A DNA stretch of 33,211 nucleotides from Anaerolineae bacterium (GTDB taxonomy: Bacteria > Chloroflexota > Anaerolineae > B4-G1 > SLSP01), in contig JAFGFB010000097.1 in NCBI GenBank assembly GCA_016931315.1, positions 1 through 33,211 on the forward strand, read 5' to 3'. Shown one piece after another: positions 7,573 through 15,248 of the stretch. The position numbers and the translations under genes were made by a program. Position 1 is the stretch's first letter; each line of letters begins with the position of its first letter. The notes beneath the pieces are model-generated. The model searched no databases and was not told where the DNA came from. It saw only the letters and a program-made list of their open reading frames with translations.

Positions 7573-9459
7573 TCATAATACCTCGCGCCACCCGAGCACA
7601 CGCACAACCTGCAATGGCTCGGATTTCCCACGCGCTTCAAAGGGCGGAATTGTCATATCTGCAAGCACTTGCTCTTCTACCAGTGCATGCAGGTCGGCGC
7701 TGAGCAGGATGGTTGTGTTTGCCGGAACCTGTCCTCCGGTTGGCCGCGGCACTTCCATGGCAACTTTGCAGTGCGATTCAATGCGGGCAGCGGCATTGAC
7801 GCAATCGCCGATGACGGAGTAATCCAGCTGCCGCCCGCGCCCCACGACGGCATCCACGATAGGACCGCAATGGATGCCGATGCCCATGCCGAAGGGCGCT
7901 TCATCGCGCAGGGGCCATTGTTCTTGCAGTGTCTCCGAGGCCATTGCCATGCGCACGGCAGTGCGCACTGCGTGTTGGGGATAATCTGGAAGGGCTTCGG
8001 GTAAGCCGAAAAGCACGAGTAAGCCATCGCCGAAGACGCGGTAGATGACGCCTCCCTCTGCAAAGATGGCTCCTGACATCACGTCGAGATAGTGGGAGAG
8101 AAAGCGAAACATGTCCGCGGTGCGACCCTCGCGGCTGAGGTATTCGGTGGCATGGGTGAAGCCGCGGATATCGGCGAAGAGGACTGCGGCGGGCGTTGCG
8201 GGACGGTCGGGACGCATGAGGTCTTCCCAGTGTTCCATCACGGCATGAAGACGCTCCGCGGACATGATGCCGGAAAAGCGGGCGTGCAGGCGGCGCTTAT
8301 CGCGTTCCGCAAAGATGAGCCGTTCGGCGACGGCGACGCCGGTGACCAGAAAGGCTGAGGCGCTGCCGGGAATCAGAGGAAGAAGCAGGTTCGCGCGGGC
8401 GAAAACGAAACTACTCAGCGCGATGCAGGTCAGCCAGAGGACGGTTATGCCGAATAATCCCCAACCAGGGCGGGGGGCGTTTACCAACAGGAGCGCCAGC
8501 GCCCCAGCGATGCTGAGCGTGACCAACGGAAACCAGCTGGGCGGCGTGCGCAACCAATCGCCTGTGAGCAGAGTATCGAGGGCGTTCGCCTGAATCTCGA
8601 TGCCCGGCATGCCCAGCTCACCGCCAAAGGGGGTGGGGTGGCGGTCCTGTTCGAGCAGTGTGGTGTAGCCGACCAGCACGAGCGCGCCCCGAAGGGATTC
8701 TGGCGGCGCGGCGCCCGTGAGCACATCGTAGAGGGAGAGCGTCGTGAAGGACCCTTCCGGACCGCGGAAATTCAGCGATAGTGACAGGTCGGGAGCCAAA
8801 TCCGCCGCGGGGATATCAATGGGACTGCCCTGCGCCAGCGTCGCCAGGACCAGGGCGAAGGCGGGCTGCGGGCTTGCTTCTCCCGGGTAGAGCAGCGTGA
8901 GGCGACGGATAGCGCCATCCGCGTCGGTGGGGAAATCGGCGACGCCGACGCCAGCTGCGGCCTGCGCTAGTGTATGTAGCGGTGGGCTATGGGTGGCGAG
9001 GGAATACTCCCCTACTTGGCTTTGGATGCGATGCGAAGGTAGAACGCCATTCCCCGCTGCGCTGAGCGCCTGCGCGAGGGCTGCATCACCGCCGGGGTCC
9101 CAACCCGGCGTATCGAAGACGATATCGAGACCGATGAGGCGCGCCTCATCCGCGGCGAGGCGGTCCACCAGGTCTGCCCAGCGGGCGCGGGGCCAGCTGC
9201 GGATGTTCTCCCCTTGCAGGTCGCCGAGAAGTTGAAAGGATGCCTCATCTACCGCGACAATGACGATGCGCTGTGTGGAGGGCTGTGCGCCACGCAGGTG
9301 GAAGCGCGCATCCACCGTCCAGGCTTCGAGGCGCGCACTCCATGTGGGAGTAGCGAGCTGCAAGCCCATCAGACCGATGAGGGCTAGCACAGGGCCAAGC
9401 CACCGCAGCGGGCGCCTGTGGGGCAGCAGCATGTCTAAAAGCGCCTGAATTGTTTGCAT
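7573..9459 (-). CDS. CHASE2-domain adenylate/guanylate cyclase
   Basis: 628 residues. A signal-anchor helix (about 18-36) is followed by an extracytoplasmic CHASE2 sensor domain (about 40-290), three closely spaced membrane helices (about 300-390) and a cytoplasmic class III nucleotide cyclase domain. Metal-binding aspartates are D430 (FADIRGFT) and D478 (VFGDG). D546 in LDYSVIGD, N555 and R559 (VNAAAR) match nucleotide- and transition-state-binding positions. The usual substrate-specifying Lys of the KFIGD motif is Arg474 (RVFGD), which leaves ATP or GTP preference open. First gene of the minus-strand operon ending at 2523. The ATG at 9459 has no strong Shine-Dalgarno sequence; an alternative start at 9432 would drop nine residues. 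Confidence 0.92.
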   Translation of the reverse strand: MQTIQALLDMLLPHRRPLRWLGPVLALIGLMGLQLATPTWSARLEAWTVDARFHLRGAQPSTQRIVIVAVDEASFQLLGDLQGENIRSWPRARWADLVDRLAADEARLIGLDIVFDTPGWDPGGDAALAQALSAAGNGVLPSHRIQSQVGEYSLATHSPPLHTLAQAAAGVGVADFPTDADGAIRRLTLLYPGEASPQPAFALVLATLAQGSPIDIPAADLAPDLSLSLNFRGPEGSFTTLSLYDVLTGAAPPESLRGALVLVGYTTLLEQDRHPTPFGGELGMPGIEIQANALDTLLTGDWLRTPPSWFPLVTLSIAGALALLLVNAPRPGWGLFGITVLWLTCIALSSFVFARANLLLPLIPGSASAFLVTGVAVAERLIFAERDKRRLHARFSGIMSAERLHAVMEHWEDLMRPDRPATPAAVLFADIRGFTHATEYLSREGRTADMFRFLSHYLDVMSGAIFAEGGVIYRVFGDGLLVLFGLPEALPDYPQHAVRTAVRMAMASETLQEQWPLRDEAPFGMGIGIHCGPIVDAVVGRGRQLDYSVIGDCVNAAARIESHCKVAMEVPRPTGGQVPANTTILLSADLHALVEEQVLADMTIPPFEARGKSEPLQVVRVLGWREVL

Positions 9460-9476
9460 ATTCCGTTGTTTTGTGA

Positions 9477-9532
9477 GTAGGGGCGGACCTATGTGTCCGC
9501 CCGGATGCGGACCTATGTGTCCGCCCGGATGC
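9477..9532. repeat. 24-bp tandem repeat with internal palindrome
   Basis: Two perfect 24-bp units, 9483-9506 and 9507-9530, are followed by the first bases of a third. Each contains GCGGACCTATGTGTCCGC, a 6-bp inverted repeat around CTATGT, and the block begins with GTAGGGGCGG. This resembles REP-type palindromes common in intergenic DNA. It lies in the leader of the cyclase mRNA, where it could form alternative stem-loops close to the start codon. Confidence 0.85.
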
Positions 9533-9589
9533 CTGTGCGCCGCATGATTCTTCCTTATGGTGGATTACCGGGCTACTTGATTTTAGTTT

Positions 9590-9618
9590 ACTATATTTTG
9601 GGGTAGTGCGCAAACCAA
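9590..9618 (-). promoter_or_regulatory. Possible promoter of the cyclase operon
   Basis: Read on the minus strand, TTGGTT (9618-9613) and TATAGT (9595-9590) are separated by 17 bp. The -10 matches consensus at five of six positions; the -35 is weak. This would leave a leader of about 120 nt containing the 24-bp tandem repeats. Confidence 0.35.
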
Positions 9619-9623
9619 ATGCG

Positions 9624-9783
9624 GGGGGCATTCGTAGCAGCTCAATAGGCTTCTGCGCTCCATGTGAGGCTCGCAGTGCGAATGGGTTGCTGCGCAAACC
9701 CCGGGCGAATGCCTTGTTTACGCTTCAGTGGCATTGTGCGAGGCGTAACGCGATTTTGGTCAGCGACCTGCTTCGAAAGCCCG
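9624..9783 (+). repeat. Long intergenic repeat, copy 1
   Basis: Unit of about 159 bp that begins GGGGCATTCGTAGCAG, passes GGCTTCTGCGC and GGTTGCTGCGC, and ends GGTCAGCGACCTGCTTC before AAAGCCCGGG. It is followed directly by a second copy, and its first part is also present inverted at 1-86. No coding capacity is supported. Confidence 0.85.
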
Positions 9784-9957
9784 GGGGCATTCGTAGCAGT
9801 TCGGCGGGCTTCTGCGCCCCTTGTAGAGCCCGCTGTGCGATATGGTTGCTTCGTCAACGGGTTGCTGCACAACCTTGGGGTGAATGCCTTGCTCACGCTT
9901 CAGATGGTGCGTGAGGCGCATAGCGCGATTTCGGTCAGCGACCTGCTACTAAATCCC
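9784..9957 (+). repeat. Long intergenic repeat, copy 2 with internal insertion
   Basis: Tandem second copy of the preceding unit, in phase at its start (offset 159) but about 16 bp longer at its end (offset 175). The extra bases lie around 9842-9860, where GGTTGCT occurs twice. Shared ends include GCGCGATTTCGGTCAGCG, close to the first copy. Confidence 0.85.
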
Positions 9958-9960
9958 GGG

Positions 9961-10078
9961 GGGAGGGCGCATTTCAAAACGGGCGAAAATCTCAGGCATT
10001 CCTACAGGCGTGTCCCTACGGGACGTGGGAGAAAGTTGATTTTTGGCGGTGGGGCAAAGCCCCACCGCCAAAAATCAA
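9961..10078 (-). repeat. Composite palindromic element (minus orientation) with 20-bp hairpin
   Basis: Read on the minus strand: a 20-bp perfect hairpin with a 3-base loop (10036-10055 pairs with 10059-10078; outer stem TTGATTTTTGGCGG), then ACGTCCCGTAGGGAC, then CGCCTG, then GAGATTTTCGCCCGTTTTGA and AATGCGCCCT. The element at 18014-18119 has the same parts in the same order and similar spacing, with another inner hairpin sequence. Confidence 0.8.
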
Positions 10079-10089
10079 TCAACAACCCT

Positions 10090-11172
10090 TTATTTCACAT
10101 CATCGGGGCAAACCTCGCGCCCGGTGGCTGCGGATTGGAGCGCGGCGAGGGTGAATTGCAGTACGGCTTTGCCGGTAGGTCCGTCCAGGCGCACCTGCTT
10201 GCTTCCTGTCTTGAGGGCGTGAATGACGTCCTGGGTGGCGGCGATGAAGCTATCGTGCCACTCGATGCCTTCGACGGGAATAGGGGTGGTTTTGCCGTCT
10301 TTGAAGAGCATCAAAGGGGGCAGGTCCACGGTTTTGGCGGTGTAGCGGTTGATGAAGAGCATCCCTTTTTCGCCGATGATTTCGATGCGGTCGTCGTCGG
10401 CATAATAGTCGGAGTAGATGCGCATCTTGGGGGTGTACTCGACATCGAATTCTCCGTAGCAGCGGGGCGCTTTGTATTTGAACATCATCATTGCCGGCGC
10501 GTCAATCTTGACGATGCCGCCTGCCTCTTTGACCGGCGTTTGCTCAATCCAGGCATACACTTTCTCTACGGGTCCGCCCAGATAGTGACCGAGCGAGAAG
10601 AGGTGGTAGCCATGGTCAAAGACCAGGGGGCCGCCGCCGCACTGTTTCTCGTTGAAGCGCCATAGCCAGGCGGAGAGAGGCACCTCCCAGGCGGTATCGC
10701 CTGTGCCGGTGCTCACGTGCATGCGCACTGCGCGAACCTCGCCGATTTCACCTGCCTCGATCATCGCTTTGGCGCGCACCGCCGGGGCGTAGTAAACGAA
10801 GGTCTCGTAAACGCGCAGGAGCACGCCAGCCTGATTCGCCGCGGCAATCATTTGATCTGCCTCAGCGGCGGAGAGCGCCATGGGTTTCTGAACGGAGATG
10901 TGCTTGCCCGCCTGCGCCGCCTGTACCGTCATGGAGCAGTGCAGGTGGTGTGGGGTGAGCAACTCTACCAGGTCTACTTCCGGATCATCCAGCACCTGCT
11001 GGTAATCCGTGTAGACCTTGGGAACGCTCCATTCCTGGGCTTTCTTTTTGGCGCGGGCTTTGTTCGTATCGCACACGGCGATGATTTCCGCATCCTTGCA
11101 GTCGCGGTAGCCGAGCTGGTGCAGGTCGGAGATGCGCCCACAGCCGACGATAGCCGCACGGATTGGTTTCAT
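10090..11172 (-). CDS. Gfo/Idh/MocA-family NAD(P)-dependent oxidoreductase
   Basis: 360 residues; cytoplasmic sugar or cyclitol dehydrogenase family. The N-terminal Rossmann fold has AAIVGCGRIS (residues 6-15) and an acidic strand end AVCDTN that usually favours NAD. The family motif EKP is QKP here (95-97), keeping the catalytic Lys96. In the C-domain, DHGYHLFSLGHYLGG (186-200) keeps Asp186 and His190 but has Ser193 where many members have Asp. Last gene of the catabolic cluster, 54 bp after the symporter. A role in oxidising the imported substrate or an intermediate is likely from context, but the substrate is unknown; the IolD-like enzyme in the cluster makes a cyclitol possible. Confidence 0.9.
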   Translation of the reverse strand: MKPIRAAIVGCGRISDLHQLGYRDCKDAEIIAVCDTNKARAKKKAQEWSVPKVYTDYQQVLDDPEVDLVELLTPHHLHCSMTVQAAQAGKHISVQKPMALSAAEADQMIAAANQAGVLLRVYETFVYYAPAVRAKAMIEAGEIGEVRAVRMHVSTGTGDTAWEVPLSAWLWRFNEKQCGGGPLVFDHGYHLFSLGHYLGGPVEKVYAWIEQTPVKEAGGIVKIDAPAMMMFKYKAPRCYGEFDVEYTPKMRIYSDYYADDDRIEIIGEKGMLFINRYTAKTVDLPPLMLFKDGKTTPIPVEGIEWHDSFIAATQDVIHALKTGSKQVRLDGPTGKAVLQFTLAALQSAATGREVCPDDVK

Positions 11173-11226
11173 AGTTGCCTCCTGGATGTGCTATCCGGTT
11201 ATGAATTTGCGTGTAGAGTTAGCCCC

Positions 11227-12606
11227 TCAACCGGTGGCGTCGGAATCTGTACCGCTGGGGGCGACGGAATCCAACGTTTCCAGCTGAGTGCGGATCAGAG
11301 CGTGATTTTTGCGTGTGATCGGGTATTTGAACAGCAGTGGCAGGGCGATGAAAATGACTGCTGCCGGGATTAGGGCGAAGTAGAGACGGATGCCGAGCAG
11401 GGCTTGGGGCGTCTGTTCGATGTTGGGCACGTAGCCGAAGCCCGAAAGGATCCAGCCCACGCCTGCCAGAGCCAGGGCTTCGGAGATTTTGGTGGCCAAG
11501 CCCCAGATTCCATAGTACATGCCGCTGCGCTGCTGACCGGTCTTGGCGCGGTCATAGTCGGCGACATCGGCGACCATCGCCCAGGGGAAAATCCATTGGG
11601 AGGCGAAGCCAAAACCTGCCAACATGGCGATAGGGTAGATGAGAACAGTGGTCTGGTGCGGGAGAAGGAACGTGAGGATGATGGCGACGCCACCCACAAG
11701 CATCCCAAGTGCGTAGGCGGGGCCCTTATCCATTTTTCGGCTGACCCATTGCCAGAACGGCAGCGAAATGGTGACGCAAATGAGCATTAGGCCCATAACG
11801 ATCGAGGTCTGTGCCTTCATCAGCAGCTGGTATTCGATATAGTACGCCATCAGGGTTTTGACCAGGGCGAAGGAGATATTGATGACGAAGTAGATGACGC
11901 ACAGAAGGACAAAAGGTTTGTTCTTAAGCGCCAGGAAGAGGGATTTGAAGGGTGAGGGCTCGGGTGGCGCAACCGCAAGCCCGGTTCGTTCACGTAAGCC
12001 TGCTGCGGAAATGAGCAGCGCGATCCCGGCAAGCAGGCCATAGGCAATGCCGATGAAGGCGTAGCCCGTGCGTTGTAGGGCGAAGAGACCGACAATGGCG
12101 GGTGTGAGCGCCGCGCCGACGAGATAGGCGGGAACTGCCATCACCATCCGGTAGGTGGTCAGGCTGGAGCGCTCGTCGTAATCATCGGTCAGCTCGGAGG
12201 TCAGCGCGTAGTAGGGGACGTTGGTGAGCGTCCAGACGGTATCGAATAGGATGAAGGTGAGCGCAATCCAGACGAAAGTCCAGACGCGATCCTGGGTGGG
12301 AACAGCCCATAGCAGGGCGACGGCGATAGCCAGGGGCAGGGCGCCGAAGAGCATAAAGACGCGGCGTTTGCCAAAGCGCGATTGCGTTTTATCGGTGATC
12401 CAGCCGAAGAGCGGATCATTCACGGCATCCCAGAGCTTGCCGAGCAGCAGGGCATTGCCTGCCAACGCGGGCGAGACCAGGGCGCCATCAGTGTAAAACT
12501 TCATCAGGAAGAACTGTACTGCTGAGTTGACCACAGCATTGCCGAGGTCGCCGATGCCGTAGATGATTTTGGTGCGTTTGCTGAGTTTGCCGGTTGTTGG
12601 GGCCAT
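11227..12606 (-). CDS. GPH-family (MelB-like) sugar:cation symporter
   Basis: 459 residues with about 12 membrane helices. The glycoside-pentoside-hexuronide family signature is clear in the first third: YGIGDLGNAVV, WDAVNDPLFGWITDKTQSRF and GKRRVFML. A second family feature, WAMVADVADYDRAKTGQQRSG, lies near residue 340-360. It imports a glycoside, pentoside, hexuronide or related compound with H+ or Na+. The start ATG 12606 follows AAGGAGA. Between the isomerase and the oxidoreductase in the same-strand cluster, it is the probable uptake route for the cluster's substrate. Confidence 0.92.
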   Translation of the reverse strand: MAPTTGKLSKRTKIIYGIGDLGNAVVNSAVQFFLMKFYTDGALVSPALAGNALLLGKLWDAVNDPLFGWITDKTQSRFGKRRVFMLFGALPLAIAVALLWAVPTQDRVWTFVWIALTFILFDTVWTLTNVPYYALTSELTDDYDERSSLTTYRMVMAVPAYLVGAALTPAIVGLFALQRTGYAFIGIAYGLLAGIALLISAAGLRERTGLAVAPPEPSPFKSLFLALKNKPFVLLCVIYFVINISFALVKTLMAYYIEYQLLMKAQTSIVMGLMLICVTISLPFWQWVSRKMDKGPAYALGMLVGGVAIILTFLLPHQTTVLIYPIAMLAGFGFASQWIFPWAMVADVADYDRAKTGQQRSGMYYGIWGLATKISEALALAGVGWILSGFGYVPNIEQTPQALLGIRLYFALIPAAVIFIALPLLFKYPITRKNHALIRTQLETLDSVAPSGTDSDATG

Positions 12607-12650
12607 GCCTGTCTCCTTACTGCGTGATATCGAGTCTGCGGCGTTGCTCT

Positions 12651-13295
12651 TCAGGGCAGCGCTTTGAGCACTGATTTGATCGCTGTGCTGAGTGCCGGGT
12701 CGCTGGCTGTTTCGGTGGCAGCCTCCAATACAGGGCGGAATCTCGGATAGCTTAGCGTGGTGTGGGTCATCTCAGCGGGCAGGGCGAGCAAGATCTCCGC
12801 CATGGGGCGGTGGGTGGCGCACGAGATTTGTGCGAGCATTTCGCGCCCCTGGCGTTGCGGCTCGGCGCGGTGGGGTGGGTAACCGCTTCCCGTCTCTGGC
12901 GTGAAGAGAGCATCGAAGATCAAGCGCAGGTTGACGTCCCCAGCCCAGCCGTAGCCTTGGTTGAGTGCAAGTGAGACACAGTTGCCCGTATTGATGCGGG
13001 CAAAGAGAAAGGCATCCAGCGGGTTGAGCAGGTGCCCGCAGAAGACGCCGGGATACTGCATGACCGAGTTGAGATAGCCGATGCCGGTACCGCAGCCGCC
13101 AACGATAAAATCCACGGCGTGCAAATGCAGTAATAGTGCAGACATCAAGCCCGTGTGGGTATAGAGAAGCGCGGGGCTATCGTTCCCGCTGGTGTTGCCG
13201 AGGTTGAGAATTTCGTGCCCGCGCCCCTCAAGTGCTCGCAGGATATCGGCGTTTTTGTCGGCGGCGCTGATTTCGTTAATGACGGCAATTTTCAT
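12651..13295 (-). CDS. RpiB/LacA/LacB-family sugar-phosphate isomerase
   Basis: 214 residues. The RpiB/LacAB core is recognised by MKIAVINE at the N-terminus and GGCGTGIGYLNS, whose Cys68 is the usual catalytic base for aldose-ketose isomerisation, and by the later NTGNCVSLAL segment. Typical RpiB is about 150 residues; this one carries a C-terminal extension of about 60 residues, a form seen in catabolic clusters rather than in the pentose phosphate core. Start ATG 13295 has an AAGGAGG ribosome binding site. In this cluster it may isomerise an aldose or aldose phosphate into the ketose used by the neighbouring transketolase. Confidence 0.88.
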   Translation of the reverse strand: MKIAVINEISAADKNADILRALEGRGHEILNLGNTSGNDSPALLYTHTGLMSALLLHLHAVDFIVGGCGTGIGYLNSVMQYPGVFCGHLLNPLDAFLFARINTGNCVSLALNQGYGWAGDVNLRLIFDALFTPETGSGYPPHRAEPQRQGREMLAQISCATHRPMAEILLALPAEMTHTTLSYPRFRPVLEAATETASDPALSTAIKSVLKALP

Positions 13296-13308
13296 GTTTG
13301 AGCCTCCT

Positions 13309-13364
13309 TAAGCGAGAAAGCGAAAAGGCGATTAAGCGAGAAAGCAAGAGAACGAGAAAGCGAT
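13309..13364. repeat. Imperfect 24-bp-spaced purine-rich repeats
   Basis: TAAGCGAGAAAGC occurs at 13309-13321 and 13333-13345, and a degenerate third copy (AACGAGAAAGC) at 13351-13361. The block fills the 77-bp gap between the transketolase C subunit and the isomerase and ends at the isomerase ribosome binding site, so the mRNA has a pyrimidine-rich CUUUCUCGCUU leader. Confidence 0.7.
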
Positions 13365-13372
13365 AGCGCGGG

Positions 13373-14326
13373 TCAGGGTGTGTGGGGATGCTTCCTCCTG
13401 AGCACATGTTGCGCAGCGGAGACGATTTCCGCGATGGAAAGTCCACAGGCGTCCATCAGGGTATCAAGATCGCATCCGGTAGGACAGAAGCGGTCCCGAA
13501 TACCGATTCGCTCAATGGGGGTGGGGCGCGTCTCGGCGAGCAGCTCCGCTACGGCGCTGCCCAGACCGCCAATGATATTGTGCTCCTCGGCAGTGACGAG
13601 CGCGCCGGTTTCTGTAGCAGCATTGAGCAAAAGCTCGCGGTCGAGCGGCTTGAGCGTGTGAATTTCCAACAGGCGCGCGTCAATACCTGCGGCGGCAAGC
13701 TGCTCCGCGGCGAGCGCGCAGCGTCCGACCATGGCGCCGGTGGCTACCAGGGTCAGGTCGCTGCCCGGTCGAAGAAGGCGCCCCTTGCCGATTTCCAGGG
13801 CCGTTCCAGGTTCATACACCGGCAGCGTTGCCGCGCGGCTGATTCGCAAATAGACGGGTCCCTCGAGCTCTGCGACGAGTGGCACCCAGGCCGCTGCCTC
13901 AGCCGCATCCGCCGGGACGATGACGGTCATGCCGGGAAGGGCGCGCAGGTTGGCGAGATCGCTGATTGAATAATGGGTTGCCCCATCTTTGAAATCGGAG
14001 ATCCCGGCGTAGCTGGCGGCGATTTTTACGTTGGTGCGAGCGTAACAGAGGCAGCTGCGAATCTGTTCTAACGCCCGCAGCGAGAGGATCGAGGCGAAAC
14101 CGTTGATGAAGGGCACGAAGCCGCCGAGCGCTAATCCGGCAGCTACATCCACCATACACGGCTCGGCAATGCCGATGTTGAAGAAGCGCCCTGGAAACCT
14201 GGCGGCGAAGAAACTGGAGAGAGTTGAGGCGGAGGTATCTACGTCCAGCGCCACCACCCGCGGGTTGAGCGCGCCGTAGGCGGCAAGCGCCTGTCCATAA
14301 GCTTCGCGCATGGAGAGTTCAGTCAT
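13373..14326 (-). CDS. Transketolase, C-terminal subunit
   Basis: 317 residues, covering the pyrimidine-binding and C-terminal domains of a split transketolase. Catalytic Glu lies in FNIGIAEPCMVDVAAGLA (about residue 54), and the substrate-site segment DGATHYSISDLANLRALPGM has the conserved His. The start ATG 14326 overlaps the stop of the N-subunit gene by 8 bp, with GGGGAGG inside the upstream gene, so the two are coupled and should form a heteromer. It transfers a two-carbon ketol unit with thiamine diphosphate. A split enzyme inside a catabolic cluster suggests a dedicated substrate and not general pentose phosphate work. Confidence 0.92.
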   Translation of the reverse strand: MTELSMREAYGQALAAYGALNPRVVALDVDTSASTLSSFFAARFPGRFFNIGIAEPCMVDVAAGLALGGFVPFINGFASILSLRALEQIRSCLCYARTNVKIAASYAGISDFKDGATHYSISDLANLRALPGMTVIVPADAAEAAAWVPLVAELEGPVYLRISRAATLPVYEPGTALEIGKGRLLRPGSDLTLVATGAMVGRCALAAEQLAAAGIDARLLEIHTLKPLDRELLLNAATETGALVTAEEHNIIGGLGSAVAELLAETRPTPIERIGIRDRFCPTGCDLDTLMDACGLSIAEIVSAAQHVLRRKHPHTP

Positions 14327-15161
14327 GGTTCACCTCCCCAAGTTCTGCCAGAGCCTGCGCCAGTTGTGCGGCATTGGGTACGTTACCGTGCCACTGCGAG
14401 CGATCCTCCATGAAGGAGACCCCCTTGCCTTTGGTAGTGTGCGCGATGACAATGGTAGGACGGTCATGAATCTGTGTCACCGAGTCGAGCGCTTCTGCGA
14501 TTTCTCGAACTGCGTGCCCGTTGATCTCGATGACGTACCAACCGCAGGCGCGCCACTTGTCTGCTAGTGGCTCGAGCGGCATGACCTCAAAGACGGGACC
14601 GTCGAGCTGGACGTTGTTGTAGTCGAGGATTGCCGTGAGATTGGAGAGGCGGTACTTGGCAGCAGTCATCGCGCCTTCCCAGATAATACCTCCCTGAATT
14701 TCGCCATCACCTAAGAGGACGTAGGTGCGGTAGCGCAGGTTTTTGAGGCGGGCTGCGAGCGCCAGCCCTGCCCCGACGGCGATACCGTGTCCCAGCAACC
14801 CGCTGCTCATATCCACGCCAGGGGTCTTGAGGCGGTCAGGGTGTCCCTGGTGCGGGCAATCTATCTCGCCCCAGCGCTCGAGTTCGGCGAACGAGAAGAA
14901 GCCGCGACGGGCGAGGGCGGCATAGAGCACTGCGGAGGCGTGCCCTTTGCTGAGGATGAAGCGGTCACGCTCCTCCCAATCCGGTCGAGTGGGGTCGAGG
15001 CGCAGCGTGTGAAAGTAGAGCACCGCCATGATTTCCGCCGCGGAGAGCGCCCCGCCGGGATGTCCTGCGCCGCGGCGGGCGATAAGGCGCAGGCTGTCGC
15101 CGCGCAGGTTGCGGGCGAGGCCTTCCAGCATGGTGATGGCTTCGGCGTTGAGTGTAGGCAT
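14319..15161 (-). CDS. Transketolase, N-terminal (ThDP-binding) subunit
   Basis: 280 residues. Motifs in order: GAGHPGGALS (N-terminal), FILSKGHASAVLYAAL, MSSGLLGHGIAVGAGLALA, and the ThDP/Mg2+ motif GDGEIQGG with downstream WEGAMTAAKY and YNNVQLDG. This is the normal length for the N half of split transketolases. ATG 15161 follows AGGAGG. It forms the active site with the C subunit encoded immediately downstream. Together with the RpiB-like isomerase it suggests a pathway in which an isomerised ketose is cleaved by ketol transfer. Confidence 0.92.
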   Translation of the reverse strand: MPTLNAEAITMLEGLARNLRGDSLRLIARRGAGHPGGALSAAEIMAVLYFHTLRLDPTRPDWEERDRFILSKGHASAVLYAALARRGFFSFAELERWGEIDCPHQGHPDRLKTPGVDMSSGLLGHGIAVGAGLALAARLKNLRYRTYVLLGDGEIQGGIIWEGAMTAAKYRLSNLTAILDYNNVQLDGPVFEVMPLEPLADKWRACGWYVIEINGHAVREIAEALDSVTQIHDRPTIVIAHTTKGKGVSFMEDRSQWHGNVPNAAQLAQALAELGEVNHD

Positions 15162-15248
15162 AATCCTCCTTTTCCTTTCTTGCCGCCAATTCCACGGGTT
15201 GGCGCAAAGGTTTTGTGAAATCCGTGCAATCCGTGGCTTGGAATTTTC

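Larger units (their letters stand above)
9460..10089. other. 630-bp intergenic region made of repeats
   Basis: The region between the cyclase start and the oxidoreductase stop contains no supported gene. From left to right it holds a 24-bp tandem repeat, a possible promoter for the cyclase operon, a tandem pair of long repeats, and a composite element ending in a perfect 20-bp hairpin. Open frames that cross it on the plus strand only translate the repeats. Confidence 0.8.

Noticed and set aside
9606-9914. Small repeat-containing protein on the plus strand
   Set aside because: The translation repeats with the DNA unit, but the second copy has an indel that is not a multiple of three, no ribosome binding site is present, and the inverted copy at 1-86 is not in a gene.
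9477-10078. CRISPR array
   Set aside because: The repeats are directly adjacent or have no unique spacers of constant length, and no cas genes are present.
10036-10078. Intrinsic terminator
   Set aside because: The stem is long and perfect, but neither strand has a U tract after the 3' arm; the A/T-rich part lies inside the stem.
9664-10665. 333-codon open frame on the plus strand
   Set aside because: It crosses the tandem repeats and then runs antisense through the C-terminal third of a well-supported Gfo/Idh gene; its translation shows no family features.
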